Assembly (NCBI GenBank): GCA_037389465.1
Contig: JAZARR010000214.1
Span: 2,356,001-2,420,000, forward strand
From: Baylisascaris procyonis
Lineage: Eukaryota; Nematoda; Chromadorea; Rhabditida; Ascarididae
Direction of reading: 5' to 3'
DNA: 64,000 bases
The position numbers and the translations under genes are program-made. The notes below the pieces were generated by a model that was not told the DNA's origin, searched no databases, and was given only the letters and a program-made list of their open reading frames with translations. How positions within the stretch are numbered: the first letter of the stretch is position 1; every line of letters starts with the position of its first letter. Positions 23,855-42,474 of the stretch are shown piece after piece.

Positions 23855-24594
23855 ATGAACGTATTATTCGACGCCAACATGATTGCACAAATGCATTTGT
23901 GGCAAACTTTTTTTTCCTGGAAAAGAATCAAAAATATTTGTTGGCATCCAACAAATCGCATAAAGACTAATTTCTTCGAATGCAAAACAAAAGAGCCATT
24001 TCATGAAACATTTCCTTATGTGAATCACAAGCGGCTCTTTCTTGAGGTAGTTTATTTCAATGAATTTCTTAGCCAAAAATTACAGAGCCTCTGTTTATTT
24101 CTACCATCGTTCCTATTTATTCGGAAATTATATAGTAATGGACAAAAAGGAAACAGGCATAGAAACAAGAAAGAAACAATTGCCATGCTTGCTCATTTCA
24201 CTCACGTAGTCGGTTTCCGCCAATGCCGTCATTGACCATCTCGTAGATGCTTCACAAAATTCGAAAACTAGCACATCAGAATGACGTCATGGAATTCGCC
24301 AAGTCTGATACTGCAAATGAAACCTGGCATATTTTAACCGACAGTATGCGTTTTATATTACCTGAAAGTTCTTACTTACGATATGCAAGCAGACAATCTG
24401 GGCTTACCAGATTCCTCCTCGGGCATCGCAGTCGCAGCAATTCACAGTTACGTCTACTCGGCTTTGCTGTGACTGTTTCACTTGTTGTACAGCTACTGAT
24501 TATCACATCGGCCACAGCCATCTTATTGCCTGCTGCGGTTGCATATGTTCACACCTTTTTGCCTTTTTTCAAAAACATACTCGGATTACTATAG
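23855..24594 (+). CDS. two consecutive open frames, possible small membrane protein
   Basis: Frame A (23855-24235, 126 codons) is AT-rich and aromatic, with no recognised domain. Frame B (24247-24594, 115 codons) starts at ATG directly after CTCGTAG, which could also be a splice acceptor. Its second half is strongly hydrophobic (QLRLLGFAVTVSLVVQLLI, then ATAILLPAAVAYVHTFL), suggesting two membrane segments before the TAG. The frames differ, so they would need an intron or a frameshift to join. No poly(A) signal follows closely. Frame B is the better candidate. Chance cannot be excluded. Confidence 0.3.
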
Positions 24595-25371
24595 CGCACC
24601 GAACGTGTGTTTAGGGGTTTGCAGATCATCGTGGCGAATGACAAACGAACCAAAAATCCGCCTATGCAGTGCTTGTCGATGGTAATTTGGTTGAAGAATC
24701 ACATTGATTGGCCCCTTAGATTAGTAACATCTTCTGATTTTACCGAATGAACTTCTAAATTCATCGCATTTTCGATCGAATGATCCACTTCTGACACATC
24801 AATCGAAAGCGATTTATAACCGATGCTATTTGTTTTGTCGTACATTATAAGTTGTTATTTGTTAAATTACATGAAGGCTGCCTCCGTATCATCCACCCTC
24901 GGCGCAGAGGAATTATGATGGGCACCAACCTCATTTGTGTTGTTGCTCGAAACTCCCTGTACGGTTGCTAACTACAGTTAGTTAAAAACCAATAGTTTGT
25001 TCACTTTTGAATATACTCTAAACTTTGTTATCTTTATCGTTCCTCACAAATCTTCAGGATGTATGACATCTGTGCCACATCGAAATTGCCTAGGATCTTT
25101 GAAGTAATGAAATGAGAGAAAAAGGCAAAGTTAACAAAGACAAACGCGCGACCATGTGGTAGATGGTTTCTTTCGAAGGTTCAAAGTTATAGCACTTATG
25201 ATTTGGGACCACGACAGAATTATAGATGGTGGTGCACCTCTACATAATAGTAACCGAGATAGAAATTGCAAAGAGTAAGTGGGTAAATAGAGCAGATAGA
25301 GCTAATATTAAGTCACAATTTTTGTTTCACTTCAGCGAGGAGTCATACCTCGTCACACACGGTTGCCTAAA

Positions 25372-25432
25372 AGTCAAAGCAGTTAAACTTGCATACACAA
25401 TGAACCTGTATGCAAGTTTAACTGCTTTGACT
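25372..25432. repeat. perfect 25-bp inverted repeat with 11-nt loop
   Basis: 25372-25396 (AGTCAAAGCAGTTAAACTTG and five more bases) is the exact reverse complement of 25408-25432. The loop is ACAATGAACCT. Pairing stops at both outer ends. The 61-nt unit is hairpin-sized like a small-RNA precursor, but perfect pairing is more usual for a recent inverted duplication or an endo-siRNA source. Confidence 0.95.
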
Positions 25433-26345
25433 ATGAAATTGATATAAGGCTCATCTAGCGTTGTAAAAAGGTACGAATGGTGCAAATCCATATTTTTTCT
25501 GTAGTACTAGGGGTCAAAACTGCCAGAGGGCAGTGTCACATGCTTCTGATATCTTGTCATATAGTTACTGCTTACTACATTCATCTCCTGCAATTCTTCC
25601 GGTAACTTTATCAACATTCTCCAGAACTGCGGCAGCATTTAACTTCCAGTGGTTCATTTATGTGGACTATTGACTGAGTTATTGCCAAATCAGATTCAGT
25701 TGTTTTTCGCGGTGTGGACATACATATATTTGCTAAAATTCTTAAAATACTGATGGACTAACTATTTATATGGAATCGTATTGAATATGTTGTTTCAAAG
25801 AAATGACCAATTCGTCTAAGGAATGTGCTCGTTCTATCTAGTCAAAAATCCCGATTTTACATGAGCAATTTATGTTGTAGCTTCAGACAGTGTTAATGAC
25901 GTATTGATAGAAATTGGTAGAGAAATTTATTTTTGGAATTTTTTTGGAATTTTAATTTCATAATAAAATGCAGTTCCCATGTATTAAACTTGTGTCATTA
26001 TGGGTATGCAATAACGCTCCATGAATCTATACCACCGTTTTTGCTTTCTGCTTCTGTCGATTATGCAGAACTAACCTTCACGACATTTCGAGAACTGATG
26101 AGGGGTAGAAAATTGTCAGTGCATCATCATGGATTAAAGTACAAAACACAATTACTAAATATTTATTAAGTGATATTAGAATTGCAACAATTAAACAAAC
26201 TCAAAATATTCAACAACTAAACAAGTATAAACTATAACATATTAAAATATAAGCAATACGCTCCAACGAAGCATAAAAGACACTATACAATCGCCAAAAC
26301 TCCACAATCTTTTTCGTTATTTTTTATATTTCAAGATATAGGCAT

Positions 26346-31724
<5,379 letters not shown>

Positions 31725-32354
31725 TTTTTTTACATAAGAATACGCCAATTTCCTACATATGTTTTCTATAATTTTCTACAATTTTCTACTCCCCACGTGT
31801 GTCAATTTCAACCGAAAGATGATTTGTTGCCGATGAATAGCGCCATCTGGTAATTACAATGAAACTCGGGACGGGAGTTAACTACGGAAATGAACACACA
31901 TGTACTAGTATCCGTATAGATAGGCAAGACAGCGCACATTCAATTTTCTCAACTTATGGTCGATCTGTTGAAACGCATATCAAGAATCCAGAATCTTCTG
32001 TGTCTTTAAAGTTAAACATTACTCCCCTACTGTTAATAACTTTAGAACGTGATCAATACTATCATCAATGACATATTGCTCAGTGTTTTCAAACGTTCCA
32101 AGTATGGCAACAGGAAATCAAAATAAATGGAGTTTAGCAAGCAGCAAATAACGTTTCAAGAGAAATATTCTTTACGAACCGATGTTACGACGAAACGCGT
32201 TGCAAATATTCGTCCATGAGGTTTGCCCTTTCAAAAGGATAACGCCTGCTGTTCTTTCACCGCAACGACGCACACAGCTCGCAAAATCCGCGTTTGCCCT
32301 TAAGGTGTGCCTCCGTTAAAAACTGATGTAAAGGTGTAAGATGAAACAAAACAT

Positions 32355-32356
<2 letters not shown>

Positions 32357-32444
<88 letters not shown>

Positions 32445-32525
32445 TATTTATATATGTATACATAAATATAAATATAAATATAAATATAAATATAAATATA
32501 AATATATATATTTATTTATTTATTT
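32357..32525. repeat. (TA)n tract followed by (AAATAT)n and ATTT repeats
   Basis: The AT run occupies 32357-32440. After a short spacer come about seven copies of an ATAAAT unit at 32463-32506 and then TTTA repeats to 32525. A compound microsatellite with no coding content. Confidence 0.95.
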
Positions 32526-32773
32526 AAACAACCAAAGTTTAACAAATAAACCAAATAAACATGCTCAAAGTGAAAGCCAGGTGATGCTTTGAACGCGATA
32601 TTCGGATGAATATTTAAAAGTCATGCTCGCTTAAAAATCTTACTGCCGTAGCTCAATACTATGGGGCCCGTATATCAAAAATTTGAACCTGCTGAAGAAT
32701 ATATGTATATCAAGATTTGTAAAAGAACTCTGCGTAAAAAGAACTCCACATCAAGAATTATGCAGCTTGCAGA

Positions 32774-32877
32774 ATCAAATATATTCGAGCGATGCTTCTA
32801 CAACTGGTCGAAGGGAACAGATTAAGTCCATTCTAAGCGCTATGTCGTTTTCTCACGCAGCTCATCCTATCTGTTAA
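32774..32877 (+). CDS. weak candidate terminal exon
   Basis: After ATGCAGCTTGCAG the frame reads NQIYSSDASTTGRREQIKSI and ends at TAA, with normal composition. No partner exon or poly(A) signal was found. It may be chance. Confidence 0.18.
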
Positions 32878-33377
32878 ACTGCCGCTAACTCATTGCATCA
32901 GATGAAAGTTCATGATTTCGAGAAATTGACCTAACAACATTATAGTAACGGGTGCGTGGGGTTTACACGGGTTCATTAAAGGTCGATGCAATCGCTTGTC
33001 CCTTCAGCAGCATAAACTATGAAATCACCGACCAAAAGATTCATTACATTTTTGCCGTAGAAGCAGAGGGATGACCATCTTCTAAAGTTTAGGCAATAAT
33101 CATAAAGAAGCGTTCAAGCTGCTGGTTGAGATCCACGACTTTCCTCGAGCTTTTTATTAAAATTTTCTTCGGAATTTTATATTATAACTTCCATGAAATC
33201 TTCTAAAAATTTAACGTCTAGCACCTGGAAAAAACGTAATCTTTCTTGCTTGATGTTGAAAGGGATAACCTGTAGGAAGTTTGGTGGAACAATTGTTGAC
33301 CTAGAAAGTTTCTTACGAGTCATACAATCTCAGCCGGAACTTTGAAAAATCAGCTTTTCTATTCATCAATGCATATG

Positions 33378-33383
33378 TTTATT
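33378..33383 (-). terminator. AATAAA poly(A) signal
   Basis: TTTATT on the + strand, hence AATAAA on the minus strand, 24 nt beyond the stop at 33407. Confidence 0.5.
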
Positions 33384-33406
33384 CTAGCACACTCAGAACA
33401 AGGCCG

Positions 33407-33697
33407 CTAAGCCTTTGACATCTTGTGACGTAATTTCCGATTGAGTTCTACCGATTTTATCCTCTGCATTATGCTACTATATCTGTTTAAAGCTGCATCT
33501 GCGATGCACATTGAAATGATCTCTTTGGCTAAATTCACAAAAATGCAGTCCGTGCTTATGAGGCATATTTCACTGGTACAGCTATTTATTGCGATAATAA
33601 CCGTAGCATTATTAAATTCGTTGTTGAAAGCTGGCACTATTCGTATCATCAGAGAAAATGCTCTTATTCTGAAGACTATATCAGTTTCATTGTGCAC
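33407..33697 (-). CDS. 3'-terminal exon of an unknown gene, with poly(A) signal
   Basis: A 96-codon minus-strand frame ends at TAG 33409-33407. The last part (DAALNRYSSIMQRIKSVELN..., ending RHKMSKA) could be a shorter exon starting at 33498 after TTTCAATGTGCATCGCAG. A canonical AATAAA follows only 24 nt after the stop (33383-33378), the normal nematode spacing. No upstream exon was linked and no family is recognised. The opposite strand is open too, but lacks such an end signal. Confidence 0.35.
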   Translation of the reverse strand: MHNETDIVFRIRAFSLMIRIVPAFNNEFNNATVIIAINSCTSEICLISTDCIFVNLAKEIISMCIADAALNRYSSIMQRIKSVELNRKLRHKMSKA

Positions 33698-33719
33698 CTC
33701 GAGCTATATATTTTGGTGA

Positions 33720-36432
<2,713 letters not shown>

Positions 36433-38530
36433 AAAACAGTTATCGCTGGGCAAATGAAGTTGATCTAGCTGAGCGACAATTCACGAATTGCACCTTTACT
36501 TCATGCAATCAAGGACGCGTTTATATTTTTGATCTTGCGCGTTGAAGTGTTTTCTGAGCTATTTGCGCATTTTTGCGTATATTTGGAAGTGGAATACGAA
36601 ATTTTTTGAAACGGGATATTGTAAGTGATTTTGCTTCACATTTTCGAGAATCTATTTCCTCTTTCCGACTGCCTGTCTACTGTAAATGCATTTAACTGAG
36701 GTGTTTTGAGGTAATTCGTAACAGCATTCTTCAATCACTCTAAAGTGAAGCAACTAACGAATCGCACCAATGAGCTAGTACAATATACGGTTTTTTTATG
36801 GAGTTGTATTCATAAGATCAACCGGTGGAATACGTTCGAAAAACAGAACAACACGCATAATCGCAATTCCTAAGCGACATTTACCAAAAAGCAACACTCC
36901 TTCCACGATGACTATTTTACAGCTAAATCCACATGCAAAATTGGATCACTTTCAGGTGCCCGTAGACTCATTTATTTTGATATTATCCATGTTATAAGCA
37001 ATGACCATTCAATTCTGCTGGCAAAGCTTTTAAGATTTGAGAAGATGGAAGCAAATGTATGTAAAAGAGTAGCAGAGAAGCTAGCATGGATTGCACTTGG
37101 GTACAATTCCACACTGATCGAAATAGTGCGATACATTCGCGGCAAGAAAGAAGAAAACAACGGTGTGTTAATAATTCAACCTGCTCGACCACTCTCATAA
37201 TTCTTCTACATGCATGAACATTAAATTTGTTTTTTTCCCATCTGCTGCAACTTAGCACACTCTTCTATAAGCAAATTTTTAGGCGCATTTTAGGCATTTA
37301 GGTGCCCCTCAAAATTTTCTCAGAAGTTTCCTCAATAAAACTTTCCTCTCTTCACGAGGTTTGCTTTCACATCGTGCATCCTGCGAGCGTTATTAATAAC
37401 TCGGCATTCGATTGCGCACTTGCGCTTTGCACTGATTTGGCCGAAAGGAAATGGAAAATGTGAAGACTTGAGCTCATAAAACCGATTTCGAGAAAACATA
37501 AAAAAATTTACAAGAAGAAAGATAGAAATGATTATTTTTAGGTGGCTCAGCTTATGCTGCTGAATGATATCAAAAGCTTACACATACAGTCATCCAACTA
37601 GCAGGAAAAACCCCCAAAAGCTGCCACTTTCTCAAATTAGTTTCATTGGCTCCCAAAGTACTAGACAAGCAGATATGCAGACGCACTCATATGCACAGAC
37701 ACGACTTGGCTTAATATGCTTTCCAACAATTTCAAAAGTGGAATAAATAAGTTATTTACACAATTCGAAGGCATGATGCGCTCTTGCAAAACTCGCAAAA
37801 CGAGTTCGCTATGAGAGCACAGGTTGGTGTCTGGTGCAGACAACGATTGGTCATAGTGCATTCGTTTTTTTTTTGCCATCGAAGCAACAAATTGCGAAAA
37901 AAGTGCTTCAAATATGTTTCTTTCAGAATTTCATCAATAATTATCACATTACTAATACTCTCACAAATCACTGCCTCTAGCTTCATTTGTGAAGCGAGTT
38001 TATGAAGTGCATTAAAGTGAGCTTGGTATTCACTATCGAATTCTTCTGCTGCGAACGATCACAGTGGTGGATTAATAGCGAAAAATACGTCAATGAAATA
38101 TCGGGATATAAAATCCAACAAAACCACTACGTTCTGTGGATTGATATAGAGAAAAGGAGCAAGGATAATAAAAAAAACAATTTTTTTTTTCAGACGATTT
38201 CATGGAAGAGGAAGTCTCTTGATGAACTTAACGTGCCAAAAAACGACTTGTGATGCATTGACGGAACACTGAGTGGCAAAATCAATGCCTCATAGAAGGA
38301 GTGGCAAAGTTCTTAATTGGAAAGGATTCAGGAGCATCAATTAGATGGAACGGGAAAACAAACAAACTCTTCGTAGCTTTGCTAATATTTACGATAGAGT
38401 TGATGCTGCATACGTGAGAACAAAAATACAAATGGCACAAATGATGTCGTTTTCCATATCTCTGAACTTCATCTTTAAAAATAGTAATATAACATTTCAT
38501 GGAATGACTCCAGTATGAACATTAAAAGGA

Positions 38531-38574
38531 AGTGAGCATTTCGCGCTCTGCCGTGAGCATTTCGTGCTCTGCCT
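38531..38574. repeat. 21-bp tandem duplication
   Basis: Two adjacent copies of GTGAGCATTTCG(C/T)GCTCTGCC differ at one base. Confidence 0.85.
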
Positions 38575-38910
38575 GCGTGCTAAGATCCAAATTCTCAATC
38601 ATACAATGCGCCAAATGAGCCTTAAGGTCGATTAATAACAAGTAAATAGGATAGTTAGGAATGTAGAGAAGTGAAAGTTCAGGTCTAATTACATTGCTTA
38701 GAGCCGGAAATATATGCGCTAATGGCGCTGTCGAAAACATAATTGCTTATAAAGTGTTACACCACATATGCGACGCTGAAGTTTCCAAAATTGCTTTTTT
38801 TACGACAAAAAGGGATGATTGTCATACTTCGCCCGTCAGACGACACATAAAACAATAATACCATGATTAATGATTTTAATATGCAATATATTTAACATTA
38901 GCAGTCCCAA

Positions 38911-38944
38911 CTAAACTCATTGAGGAAATGCCCAATGAGTTTAG
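38911..38944. repeat. 12-bp perfect hairpin
   Basis: CTAAACTCATTG and CAATGAGTTTAG flank a 10-nt loop. Confidence 0.7.
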
Positions 38945-39030
38945 CTGGAAATTAACATCTACAAGATTTGATGATGGCTCGGCGTCAACTGCAGAACAGT
39001 GATGAGAAACACCGTGAATTCTGATCATAA

Positions 39031-39059
39031 CCCCTCCTCCCCTCCCCCCACCACTCCCA
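39031..39059. repeat. polypyrimidine C-rich tract
   Basis: CCCCTCCTCCCCTCCCCCCA and following bases. Its complement is a G-run tract with quadruplex potential. Confidence 0.7.
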
Positions 39060-40320
39060 AGTGGTCTTCACATTTGCCAGCCAATATAACTGACCACTCT
39101 TTAGAAGAGAAGAATAGAATTCGAGCAATAGTCGAGAATAGCAAATCTCACTTAGCGTAAAACCTTATCACACGACTGTGATGCATTGCTTGGTGCAGAA
39201 GATAACGAATATTGCCAAGTGAAGAAGAGATATTGCATTTGACGTGTTCGAGGGTGGCGACAAAGGAGCGGCAACGCAGCTTAATATTGCCGAATTCGGG
39301 ATGGGTCACAGGGCGTTCCAAATGCACATATGACTTAATTTATTGACGTTGGCGTTGTAAATCGCTTGGGAACAACTGCAGAAATGACAACGATAGTCTT
39401 GCGTGGATTGCCCTCAAGCATTTTCCATTGGCCGATTGTTTTTCATGCCACAAATATGATAAATTAGCGATGCATCCGAAGTGAGCAAATCGGAAAAGGA
39501 GCAAATCGAATCACATAGAAATACTTTCACATAGATTTGAGCAATGGATATGTCATACTGATTAAACATTTTACATCGAAGATGAAGATGTTTGAGTTCA
39601 CTGAATGAGTGGTTGCCATTGAGTTTTGTTTTAATTAATCACTGATGAAAAAGAATGGGTCTGCCGTAGCAAAATTACATAAATGACTTAAGGAATCACC
39701 GAATATAAGAGAGTAATAATACACTAATGATGCCTAGATAATACTTGTTCATAACAATGGAGCCTCAAGTGAAAAAATACTTCGTAATCGACAGAACTTG
39801 TTCATCTATGCACTGAAAAGGGCAGTTAACAACGAGCAGCTTTCCTCATCACTTTTGTTTCTAACAACTGGAGATGTGGTGCCACTTTACTTTGCTTCGT
39901 AATGAACGAGGGAAGGAGCAACGTTTCGACGTCGAAAAAGCAGTGATGCGCGCAATGAAGAAATTCAACGAAAGAAAGCTATAAGGAAAGATGGTAATGA
40001 TGCAGCATGAAGGATGGTGCCCTCGCTAGCATAAGGTTGTGAAGATCTCAACCAGAAAATGTTTACCTTTGAAGGGTGGAAAACCGGGAGGGATGAATGG
40101 AAACGATGAGAGGAAAATATGCTACAGATCAATTTCTATTTAGCCTCCATACTGCTGCAGACTAATTCAGGAATAGCTGCATAGCTTCAAAGTTAGCTAT
40201 AAATTTACGAACGAAAGAGCTGTTGGTTACATCATGAGATTTCCTAGTGGAATTCATTTGCCTTCAAAACAAATGAAAATAAAACTAACAAAACTGATTC
40301 TCACAACAATGACTTGCTAG

Positions 40321-40508
40321 TTGACATGAAACTTGTTGCTGGTGAAGAAACGAAATCTTCTTGTCCACTTGAAATATGCGCCAGCGAATTATCGGAAAAA
40401 CAAACGCAGGGCGTTGTGTCGGTGGCGAGCTGTAACGAGTCTCGAGCTCCCTTTATAGATGAAGACGAGTTGCCTGTCCGCACATGCAACCACACTCAAA
40501 CAAATTAA
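40321..40508 (+). CDS. candidate acidic exon, terminal if unspliced
   Basis: After GACTTGCTAG the frame reads DMKLVAGEETKSSCPLEICA... and ends PVRTCNHTQTN with TAA at 40506-40508. It is acidic, with several Cys and balanced codon use. The opposite strand is open as well, so the strand is not certain. It may belong to the same transcription unit as 40938-41090 or the hydrolase exons, but no donor of matching phase was found. Confidence 0.3.
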
Positions 40509-40937
40509 ATCCATGCTAGAAATCCTCTTTTCTTCGTATTTCAACTCGATCATCATCTAGATGCGGCAGCCCTGGCAGTTTCCAGTTGTGTTGTTAGCCT
40601 ACCGCGAAATCACGCCAAAGTAATGCTGAATTTCTTTTCCACGATATGAGAACGAGGTGCTCCGACAAACTTCACTAAGGTACTTCAGTGCAGTAATTCT
40701 GAAAATATGCTGAAAATATTGAAGGCAGCTGTCACGTTGAAGCTATAGCAATGGCCAAAAGTATGCATATCGGCAGAAAAACCAGTTTACGTTGACTTAA
40801 TCTGGCAGAAGGTTTTTCTTGAATTAAAGCTTTGGCGAAACTCAGATAAAACTTGCCTTTCAAGGGATTACTAAAAAAGAAAACGCTACTACCCAGTACT
40901 TTCGAGTTTTAAGGGATATCAAGGGAAAGCGTCTCAG

Positions 40938-41090
40938 TGCATTCTGGTGGAACGACTGAAAAAGGCCAAGTTACTAGATCGACTCATCTCATTCAGAACG
41001 CTGGAAAGGGATCAGATTCATTCATTGACGGAAGCGCAAGCTTTGACAACATCAAAGTTAGACTTCCAGGCATCTATCATCACACAGTGA
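40938..41090 (+). CDS. candidate coiled-coil terminal exon
   Basis: After GCGTCTCAG the frame reads CILVERLKKAKLLDRLISFR and continues helical (LERDQIHSLTEAQALTTSKL) to TGA 41088-41090. The composition is strongly protein-like. A second frame over the same bases is also open and Gly/Ser-rich, so the frame must be tested. No family is recognised. Confidence 0.3.
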   Translation, partial: CILVERLKKAKLLDRLISFRTLERDQIHSLTEAQALTTSKLDFQASIITQ

Positions 41091-41736
41091 ACACGGAGTC
41101 GCTATTTTAAAACCAATTTCGCATGCTCATACGTTGCAGTAAACCGAAATAATACCGCAAACTACAAGCTGAAATGGATATTGGCATTGGTCAAGCTATT
41201 CATGTGAGGGGTTTTATTCCATTGATAAGCAATAATTGCATTAGGCAACAAAATGTTTTGCAACGCGGCGTTCGCTTGAACAATAAACAATACAAGTAAA
41301 CAAATCTCAGAAAAAAAATTCCATCATGTTTGCTGTCTCTCATGCAGGTAGTGCGCACTATACCTACGAAAACCGTTGCAGGGATTGAAGCCGTTGAAGT
41401 TGAACCGAATTTGCTGCACGATTTTTTCCTTCGAACATGCAAAAATACCTGCGGAGATCAATAAAGACAGTTACAAAATATACCAGCAGGAGTTGTGGCA
41501 CAATCGAATTTTTATGCAATCCTCTAGTATATTAATGTACATCGAACCTTTATGTTTAAAAATAACGAGAACATTAAATTCATATTGTACGTTTCATCAG
41601 AGGGCAAATGAGTACTAACATTTATGAATATGTTTGCTTGCCTTTATATTACTGAGCGACATTCATACCTCTCGCAACTTCGCAAGCAAAATATTTCGTG
41701 GTGAAGATATGCTTGTACTATAAATGTAAATTATAG

Positions 41737-42474
41737 TGACAAGAAGGACAGCGAACGATTGAAAGAGCTGATTGGCCATGAGCAGTTGCCAACCGAGTTT
41801 TCCGATGAGGATTTCTCTGACGAACAAGCTGACTCTACTCCAGATGATGAGGTGGGCTTTCAAAGCTTTCTGGACTGTTTCCTTTAAAGTGAGTGGTAAG
41901 AAAACTTTTCCTTTTCCCTTTTCAGATCATTTTCAATGGAATTTCAGCGTCATTCATTAGCATAGGATCAACCTTAACTGCATCGTTCTACTCATATTCC
42001 ATAGGATCATTTGAAACAATCGGAAGAAAGTCAACAACGAGTTACACAGTGAACCGAACCGCAAGTTTGCACATATGAATCAAATCCATTCGGATGGAAT
42101 TCTACGCTGAGGTGGAGAAGTTAAAAGAGAGGACCTTCCCGTTATTTGTATGGTACATTTTGCGGTTAACATATAAAACTTGTTCATGTGTTTAGCTATG
42201 TCGACTATTCAGTAAGAATGGATTCGATCCTGACTTTGCACCGATTCTCGGAAAAGATTTGTTTGGACTGTCACCGGCGATGATCATCACAGCTGGTTAC
42301 GATATTCTGCGCGATGAGGGAGCCCTATACGCGAAACGACTGCAATCGTTCAATGTTCCAGTGCAATGGAATCATTATCCAGCAGCTTATCATGGCGTTA
42401 TCAATATGTCGGCGAGTATGCAACGTAATCAAATACTCGATGATATCGCACATTATTTGAACTTGAATCTTTAA
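41737..42474 (+). CDS. arylacetamide-deacetylase-like alpha/beta hydrolase, C-terminal part
   Basis: The exon 42196-42474 (acceptor GTGTTTAG, stop TAA 42472-42474) encodes DFAPILGKDLFGLSPAMIIT, then GYDILRDEGALYAKRL and HYPAAYHGVINM. These are the catalytic Asp block (D-x-L-R-D-E-G) and catalytic His block of the AADAC/hormone-sensitive-lipase fold, family abhydrolase_3. Upstream exons with agreeing phase may be 41737-41851 (acidic, LKELIGHEQLPTEFSDEDFS) and 41926-42048 (Ser/Thr-rich). The latter could instead run to TGA at 42076-42078 as the tail of another gene. The oxyanion HGGG and nucleophile GDSAGG segments were not found anywhere upstream on this strand, so the gene is partial, widely spaced or broken. 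Such enzymes are usually ER membrane-bound ester hydrolases. Confidence 0.6.

Larger units (their letters stand above)
36433..40320. other. stretch with only weak open frames
   Basis: Two divergent small frames, 37986-37756 (-, Cys-rich tail NECTMTNRCLHQTPTC) and 38002-38253 (+, with TTTTTTTTTTCAG inside that could splice to a short terminal exon), begin 15 bp apart. Neither is convincing alone. The rest looks non-coding. Confidence 0.35.
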
